DNA of 64,000 nt from Litsea cubeba (lineage: Eukaryota; Streptophyta; Magnoliopsida; Laurales; Lauraceae). Made by a program: the position numbers and the translations under genes. Shown piece by piece: positions 47,152 to 64,000 of the stretch (position 1 is its first letter; every line of letters starts with the position of its first letter). The notes below the pieces were generated by a model. That model had not been told where the DNA came from. It saw only the letters and a program-made list of their open reading frames with translations, and searched no databases. The stretch lies in NCBI GenBank assembly GCA_012931725.1, contig CM022948.1:72313696-72377695 (forward strand), given 5' to 3'.

Positions 47152-48663
47152 ATGGTTACCAACATCATTTGACTTTGGACGTGTACACCAGTTTGTGCAA
47201 GCGCTGCGTAAAATGGATTCGACGGACAATCTCCCCCCTTGAAAACGCTTTTCCCTTGGAATCACAAGAACTTAATTTAGTTTTTTTTTTCTTTTTTCAT
47301 GAAAAAACAGTCACACTTAATGTAAAACTCTCTTCTTTTGTTTAAGTGCAAATAACCATTTCAACTTTTCACCCTCTTTTTATAAGAACCGTTGTTCCAT
47401 CATTGAATGATATACGGTAGAATCCTTGTTTCGTCCAACCATGGGATTGAATGAAAGAGAAGGTACAGCACCCCGCATTCGCCCCCGCAAGTGGCAGCCC
47501 CTCCCTTATTCGTCCAAACAGGGTTATCCTGTTTCGACGGTTCCGGTAGACATAGCTCCACGGCAGTTCAGGTTTGAGTTTCGATGCCATCGTATGCACG
47601 TGGTACTGGATATGCAAATAGGACCCCGCTATTACCAAATGGCTAGAGAGATGATGTTGATGGTGGTACCCATTAAGAGGATAGGTATGGCCCTGCCTAG
47701 GGTTTCAAGTGATTATTTGGCCCATTCAAAGGTTAGGTTGCCCAATGCCAAAACTGGCCCATGAACAACTCTAGTCACATTCCCACGTAGCAAATATCAC
47801 CATTTTTTTCTTTTTTTTTACATTAAACAAACCATCTTTAAAAAAAATAACGACATAAATTTCATGACGTGGTTATGTTGAATGATGATGAGATTCTTAT
47901 TTTTTTCAAAGATTTGCTAAAAAGAAAGAGCCATTAATGAATTAAGTTTTTACATCACAGTTGAATCGACAATCATCTTTCCCATATACGAGGCTAGCAA
48001 TCTCAGGGGGAAAATATAGATGGAACGGTCTGAGAATTCTTTGAATCTAAAATTACAATCTACCACGCACCATGACAGAAAGCCTCGACAAAAACCTATC
48101 AGGGTCAGAATAACAGTGGAATGCCAGGTGCTGCAGTGATGGCAACTCTAGCAAAAAAAGATAAGCTTTTGAACAAAAGAGAAAACGCAGGGAATCAATG
48201 GATGGGGAAAATAATACAAATGAAAGACTCCCATGTTTTTTTTTTTTTTTATATTAGTAACAAATTTGGACTTTAAGAATCACATCGAGGTTGCAACACT
48301 GAGCACCTTCTATACTGTGACAAAAGCCCTTTTCCCACCCAAAATTGCTTCTTAAATAAAGATTCAAACAGGACACTTGTTTTTCCTAGAAAATACATGC
48401 TTTTCCTAACAGCTTCCTCATCATCCAGATAAGTAGTTCTGTAAAACAGTAGAAAAAAAAAAAAAACATGGCCATTTAGCCTCTTGAAGGAGCCTCACTG
48501 ATCAACAAATAGCTTCATGCGTTGGTTTAAGATCATGAGAATATAGATAAAAGAGGCCACTGCCCCATGCACGATCATCCCACTGTCAATGGCTGTACAT
48601 ACAATGACTAACATCCATCATTTCAGCCAGTCCTAGGGAACAGTGTTAATTGCACGCCCGCGC

Positions 48664-48699
<36 letters not shown>

Positions 48700-49326
48700 T
48701 AAGAGGGGAGAGAGAGAGAGAGAGGGGGGGGGGGGGGGGGGGTTGCGATATAGAGAGAGAGAGGGGCACTTTAATAATGTTGTATTACAAAGCATGAATG
48801 TTACAAGGTTTGAGCAAAAAAAACAGAAAGGATGCTAATTGTCCACACTCCACACCCGACCTTCAACTTGAATCAAACTGTCTCAATTTCGGATGCAACT
48901 CTTTAAAGAACAGCATTTCACCATATCAAATCCCCCCAAACCCATGGCCAAAACAAAACCAACCCCAAACAGTTCATAAAAGAAAAAGAAAGAGTAGACA
49001 AGATCCAACTGCTTAAAAAATACTGAAAGAGAGCACCCCACATTTCTCCTGATCTAGAGTTTTATGTAAGACGCGCTCGCAGCTTCCGCAGCACAATCAT
49101 AATACAGAACTACTGTACACAGCCAGCAACCTCACCACACCTCCCAGATTTGCTGTTAGTCGACTCAGTTCCAAATCACATGATATAACACACACATGCA
49201 TGAACACAATCATGCTGGAAAACCAAATCGAAAACCAGCAATTTAAAGTAAACTTACCCTCTTGCAAGGGCTGCTCTTTTCTCCTTCCGTCTTTGGCTCT
49301 CGCCTCGATATGAATCAGCTGCCACA
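47152..49326. other. intergenic and 3' UTR of the poly(A) polymerase gene
   Basis: I see no supported gene. Open frames near 47369-47764 overlap on both strands and show no domain. A TA/GA/G-run microsatellite is listed separately. The right end should include the 3' UTR of the minus-strand poly(A) polymerase gene. Confidence 0.5.
48662..48765. repeat. compound microsatellite (TA)n(GA)n(G)n
   Basis: TA repeats, two GA tracts, a G run of about 18 (48725-48742) and more GA lie in intergenic sequence. Confidence 0.9.
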
Positions 49327-58660
<9,334 letters not shown>

Positions 58661-59531
58661 CTCAGTACCAAAACAAACCTAAAAAAAAAAGAAACAAAAC
58701 CCTAGAAAGAACAAACAAACAGGGGGAAAAACTCTAAATCTCAGATCCTTACGAAACGGAACAAATCCGAAGAAGGTCGAACAATTTCATATAAAAGATC
58801 GTCCCCGTATCAGATCGGTGCCGCTGGAACACCAGCAACGAAAAAATCGAAGACCGAAACCCTAAGATCATCTAAGCCGCAGCTCTCAAGGAAGATTCAA
58901 ACGCAACGGAAATCAAAACCCTAAATCATCAAAAACACGAGCCGTTTTCAAGGATTCGAAAAAGAAAACAATGATTCGTACAGCAGTCGCAGCCAGAAGC
59001 GATGGAAGATCTGATTTCTGGAGCAAAAATCAACAAGGAAGCAACAATAGATAGACAGAAAGAGGGAAATCAGATGAAAGAACCCTAAAATCAAGACAAG
59101 AAAGAGATCCTAAAGAATCCGGGAAGAGAGATTGGTCAGATCTGAGAGAAGGAAGTACAGAAACCCTAAAACCGGCCTGGAAAGCGGTTTTGGATGGTTC
59201 CTACCGGTGGGTAAAGCAGAAAACATGAATTGAGAGAGAGAGAGAGAGCATAGTTCAAAAGGCCAAAGGGTGCGTCTCGAAGAAAAGAGGGTTTGCGTCT
59301 TCCACACGGTTTTGGAAGTGGTTTTGGATCAGATTAGCGGTTTTGTGGAAGGAGATTGTGGGCTAGGACACTTTGTGCGTTGGCGCGTAAGGAGAAAGAG
59401 GAAAATTTCTAAGAAAGTTCTTTTCATGACAAAATCTGATATCAGTTTTTTAGATGGCACAAGCTTGATTTTTTTTTTTTTTCCTCGGCTATTGGAGGGT
59501 TTCAACCCTTTTGAGTTGGGCTAATTTTTTT
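58661..59531. other. 5' flank of the poly(A) polymerase gene
   Basis: This is the presumed 5' UTR and promoter on the minus strand. A GA tract lies at 59235-59249. No plus-strand gene is seen beside it. Confidence 0.5.
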
Positions 59532-59812
59532 GAGGCCCATTTGGCACTTTACTTTACTTTTAAAGTGAAGTTGAGTGAAGTGGAAAAAAAAAAAAGAATG
59601 AATAAAATATGTAGTGGGTTATGATGGTATTTTATTTTTAGTTGTTTATAATGGAATATTTTTAACTTTTTGTATGGGAGAAGGAGTTTTTTTTGTCTTT
59701 TAGTTAATAATTGTAGTTGATTTTTGACTTTTTTTTAGAAAAAATTGAGGGAGTTTTAGTAAAAAGTGATTTTGATGTGATGTTTAAATGGACTTAACTT
59801 TACTTGACTAAA
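59532..59812. mobile_element. second copy of the GCCC(G/A)TTTGG MITE
   Basis: The interior is closely similar to 31048-31340, including GTAGTGGGTTATGATGGTAT. The left end reads GGCCCATTTGGCA. The right terminal repeat is cut short near TTTACTTGACTAAAG, so the copy is damaged. Confidence 0.6.
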
Positions 59813-61659
59813 GCAGGAAAACTACTATGTAGTTTTAGTGTGATATTGCAGTTTCGAACTCACAATCTCCTAGTGCAAACCGTGATCTTAGAGTGGGGTC
59901 TATGTATGATGGATGGTGCATTTTAGTCTAGATAGATATGGGGGTGGGATTGGATCATGGTGGATCCAAAATCAAATCACAATTCAAATCTAATACGAAA
60001 CCTATGTGTTGTAATAAAATCTAATGTCATTTAAAAAACATTTTAATTATGAATTCGAATATGAAATAAGATGGGAAATACATTTATATAATTAGATAAA
60101 AAGCGCTTTAAAGTGTTTTTTTAAATACTAATAGAACATTAAATAGATATTTTTTAAATATCAATATTACTCGGAGGTTTTGAAAAATTGAATATTTTTA
60201 ATATATGTTTTTAATATGTAGAGATTGTTGTTCAAAATCTGAATCATGTATCATAATACATATGAGGATCCTAATTTAGATTCAAAATAATGTTTGGGTT
60301 TTGGTTTTGATTTGAACCCAGATTTCTTTTCCATCCAAAATATGGGTTTTATACTTGCTTGATGTGAAATTAGAGATTTATAGTAATATTATAATATGTT
60401 AAGCTGAAAGGTTTTGGATCTCACTTTTACTTTACCTTTTAATTTTGACTAGTAATTATTTTCAGTTTCTACAATTACTAATAAGTTATTTTCGATTTCT
60501 ACAATTACTAACATACTCTCCTTTCACTTTTCAATCATATCCTCTCTCTCCTTATGGATTCCTATCTTTCTCCTCTCTAATGTATGTGAAATTCTGCCTC
60601 TTCTGCATATACCAATGATTAGCACGTAGTTCAAATAAATATATGGTAAAATAAATTTATTGTATAAATAATGTGAGAATAGTATTAGTAGACAAACAAT
60701 ATAAATTGAAACCCATGTATAAACACTATATATGTATAAATGTGACATGCAAATTGATTTATACGTCTCATGCGTATAAAGCAAATGACCCCTTGCGACT
60801 TAGAAATCCAACGAGGATAATTGAATATTTATTTACAATTCAGGGCAAAATACTTGTACCAATGGTAGAAAAAAAAAATCTATAGTCTTTAGGTGAAATA
60901 CATATATTTTCAACCAACCAACCCATGAAATGTCGGTAGGGGTTGTGATTGAAAACGTGGCTTTACTATAGTCACCACAAGGTTTTCCTGATAGAAGACG
61001 ACTAACACAGGAATCGAAGACCTTGTTTTTAAAATGACTTCTGGAAGAGTCGTCAGCCGCGTTCATGCGGATATTTTATTGGGAGATCAGTCTGTTACGA
61101 CATCTCGTGGCTGGACTATTCGCAAGAAAGATTTCTAAGGATGGTGGTTAGGGGGGTGATCACATAATACGATTAATTCTAGAATGACGGTGGGCCTCAT
61201 TAATTAGATGATTAATCATGGTGACCATCGATTAGATCAAAATCAGTAATAAGGACTACCAACCAAATCATAGTTCATGGCCCCACCCACCTGAAATAAA
61301 TGGATTAGATTAAGTGGCCCAACTCACCAAATTATAGAACATGATGGGATCCATTGTCCTACTTATTGTGAGCATGATAGACTCTTTTTAATGATAAAAT
61401 TAGAATGTGTAAACTATTTAAAATGATGAAATTATGGTGAATTCCATAAAATAAGGACCGTATCAGAGCGAAACCCCACCAAGACATCCCGGCAAGAGAC
61501 TCGACTCTCTGATTATAACCTTGATGGGATTATCCACCAATTCAAGTGTAATTAAATTAATCCAACAATCTATAGCAAAGTGATACTGACCCACTCACTT
61601 TCATTGTGGAATCATGATAGATCACTCAATTTATATATAGTTAGAACCTGCAGTGAAGC
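59813..61659. other. intergenic, no supported gene
   Basis: This is AT-rich sequence with only short frames. I recognise nothing in it. Confidence 0.5.
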
Positions 61660-62380
61660 CTCCGTAAGATTATGATAAAATCCCGCAAGCTCCCCCTGGT
61701 GGGGTCCACCCTTGGTCCATTCAAAATAAACCAAACACACAACCCTCATAAATTACACATGTTCGCCAACTTTTGATCAAATTCAAATTTCCTAGATCGT
61801 TTGACCCACTATACACCGATCCGAATGGACCGTTGACCATTAAACTTTTAGAGCCCAGGTGAAGATGATAGAAACTGCACTGATTTTTTGCAAATATGAG
61901 GGTCCCAAGGAGTCCTTGAAATCCTCTCATCCCCATGAGGGTCCACAGGTGGGCCTCACCATACACTTGAGCTTACCTCTGCAGCTTACGAGAGCTGACT
62001 ATCCTAAGCTTAAGCTTATGATAAGATTCCGTAAGCTAACGCTTCTAGGGCCCATCCTTGATCTATCTAAATGGGCCAAACACACGACCCTCCTAAATTG
62101 CACATGCCCACCAATTTTTTGTCAAATCCAAATTTACTAGACCTTTGAATCGATTGTGTATCGATCCGAATGGACCGTTGACCATTAAACTTTTGGTGCC
62201 CAGATGGAGATCATAGAAACCACGGTTGGGGCTGATTTTTTGTATGAATGAGGGTCTCAGTGAGTCCTTGAAATCCCCCCACCCCATCCTCACGTGGGTC
62301 CCCAGGTGGGCCCCACCATACAAATGGAGCTTACTTCAACTTATTTTATCATAAGCTTTAGCTTAGGAGAGCTGGCCTCA
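61660..62380. repeat. tandem pair of about 345-bp TIR-bearing repeats
   Basis: Two diverged units have a period of 345 bp (CCAAACACAC at 61731 and 62076; GGACCGTTGACCATTAAACT in both). Each unit begins with TTATGATAAAAT or a similar form plus GCAAGCTC, and the right end carries the inverted form (GAGCTTAC ... ATTTTATCATAA). This suggests two MITEs that share an end. Confidence 0.6.
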
Positions 62381-62399
62381 TATATATATATTATTTGTA

Positions 62400-64000
62400 G
62401 GCATTTGATTTAATTTTACCTGATTCTATTACTCCATCAAAAAAAAAAAAAAAACTAACAGCTCATCATTTTCTACATAGAATAATCTTCTCACACTATC
62501 CTAACACGATTTATTTTATCTATTGAACTTTGTGAGTTCTCACCAAACCACTGCTGGTTATGTTGGGGAGGCACCTTTCTTTCGAATAAACAACATGTAG
62601 AGCTGATGGTAAGAAAATTTTTTTTATGTTAATTTTCTTTCGTAAAAACAATTGTGAGTTCAATTTTTTCACTTTAAAGCCCAGTGTTCAATAACTTTCT
62701 AATCAATGTCATCAGAAATACCTCCCTTATATAATTCACACTCTGTATTAAATGATCGTAATTTTTGAAATCCATATCCACACAAGCAGGTCGGATTCCC
62801 ACCCTGATTGGAGGAAGTTTACTCGGAACGTTCGTGAAAACATGGTTGGCCAAAGTTTAAGAGACGTCGTTAAACGGTCCAGTCAAGGCACCCAACTCAA
62901 ATTATCTCCGTCTCTTGGAAGGGACGTGATTAGAAGCATGAATGAAGTAGGTCCTGTTGTGGGTCTATCTCATGAAGAAAATTTTGATTGGAGCAACAAT
63001 CTCAACCAACTTAATCCTTAATTGGTATAGGTGCAACTTGCAACCAATGGTCGATTCATAAAGGAGACCCACCAACCCACTAGATAAAAAATCTTGGCAC
63101 TGGGTCTTGTCTTATACTCTGGGTGGCATGCATTATAAGTTGACAGGCTGAATGTGAAAAAATATCCATTGGACTTGGACTAGATTTTATTAGAGCACAT
63201 GGCAAAGAAGGAAGAATCTAGAATCTGTATTTTGTATTTGCATCGTCCCTTCTTATTGACTCAACACCTTTTGTCTGTGAAAGGAATCATTGAGGTGTGC
63301 AAGGCACTGTATACTCATTCATATGACGTCTGGCTTATAACAAAAAGTCTACATGGACTAACTCAATGAGTTAGTCCATGTAGCATAACTGGGCTTATAA
63401 TTCTCGTGGTCCAATCCTCTGCTATACAGGGTCGGACCCAAAAAATGGAAGTGAAAATCATTAAAAGAAAATCTTAACGTTTTAGGGGGCAAAATAAAAA
63501 ATTACAAAAAATTTAGTGATGAAAAGTAATAATTTGAAATCTTAAGAGGGACCATGGCCTACATGTAGGTCCGCCCTGTTGCTATATCAATCAGGAACAG
63601 TAAGCAGGGTAAACCCAAGGGACAGGGAGTGGCAAAAAGAAGGAAAAAAAAAAGAAAAAACTTAGGCTCTGGATTTTATTTTATTTTATTTTTTACATTG
63701 TATCTACCTCAAAATCAAAGAGGGCATTGATTATGAATGCTCTTTGGATTGGTTGGGGTAACTTTTAAAAGAGTATAAGATGTAAGAGGAGTAAATTCGT
63801 ATGCGTATAGGCGACATGTTTACTTTTTCTTTGTTTTTTAATCGTATCTTACCATCCCAGCGCTTTCAAGAGGAGAAAGTACAGAGAACGTGAGATGCAG
63901 TTCTCACATAGCTGCCTATGGTTCGAATCTTGGCTACGCCATAACTTTTTTTCGTGCGTGCGGACTCTTTTCCCACTTGTATGAGTTGCTTTTCGTGTGT
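62400..64000. other. intergenic, no supported gene
   Basis: Short frames are present, including an 89-codon one at 62752-63021 with no domain that I recognise. A tRNA-like B-box (GGTTCGAATCT near 63922) may mark a SINE fragment. Confidence 0.4.

Noticed and set aside
47369..47764. Overlapping frames of 89 and 112 codons on opposite strands
   Set aside because: No recognisable domain, no splice context, and neither strand is favoured.

Overview
The window is nuclear DNA from a flowering plant. It holds long spliced genes with plant-type products (hexokinase, nuclear poly(A) polymerase, an F-box protein, an LRR receptor kinase), GT-AG introns of up to about 4.5 kb, and many plant transposable elements. 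I cannot name the species. Bases 1-4600 hold a recent Ty3/gypsy-type LTR element that encodes only Gag. It is followed at 5150-7718 by an intron-free LRR receptor-like kinase of the HAESA/HSL3 type, with a frameshift near its signal peptide and a shortened LRR array. From 9189 to 18029 (minus) lies an intact nine-exon hexokinase gene: all splice phases fit and give 497 codons.

Bases 18-35 kb are mostly repeats. A SINE sits in a 15-bp target duplication. A Sirevirus-like copia element without pol (19802-27338) is nested inside a solo LTR (19677-27954). A poly(A)-only insertion, MITEs and a second, related solo LTR (32703-33441) follow. The copia element carries an unusual array of small stem-loops that share a loop motif (about 22.1-23.96 kb), which I consider the most novel signal here. 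From 37 to 39 kb there is a truncated L1-type LINE with a 13-bp target duplication.

From 40 to 59 kb, three minus-strand genes lie in a row: a small three-exon gene for a conserved-looking 101-residue protein, a single-exon F-box gene, and an eleven-exon nuclear poly(A) polymerase gene (58660 down to about 49327). Two TIR transposons stand back to back just upstream of the F-box gene. The second has captured a fragment of a MYC2-type bHLH gene. The poly(A) polymerase gene carries a 93-codon tandem duplication in its C-terminal tail, a CT microsatellite as the polypyrimidine tract of one intron, and a large intron that holds a MITE, an RTE LINE end and a rearranged TRIM. Bases 59.5-64 kb hold MITE copies and no supported gene.

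The genes are unrelated housekeeping or signalling genes and form no pathway. The repeats record many rounds of insertion, several of them recent. All splice sites, target duplications and LTR differences were read by eye.
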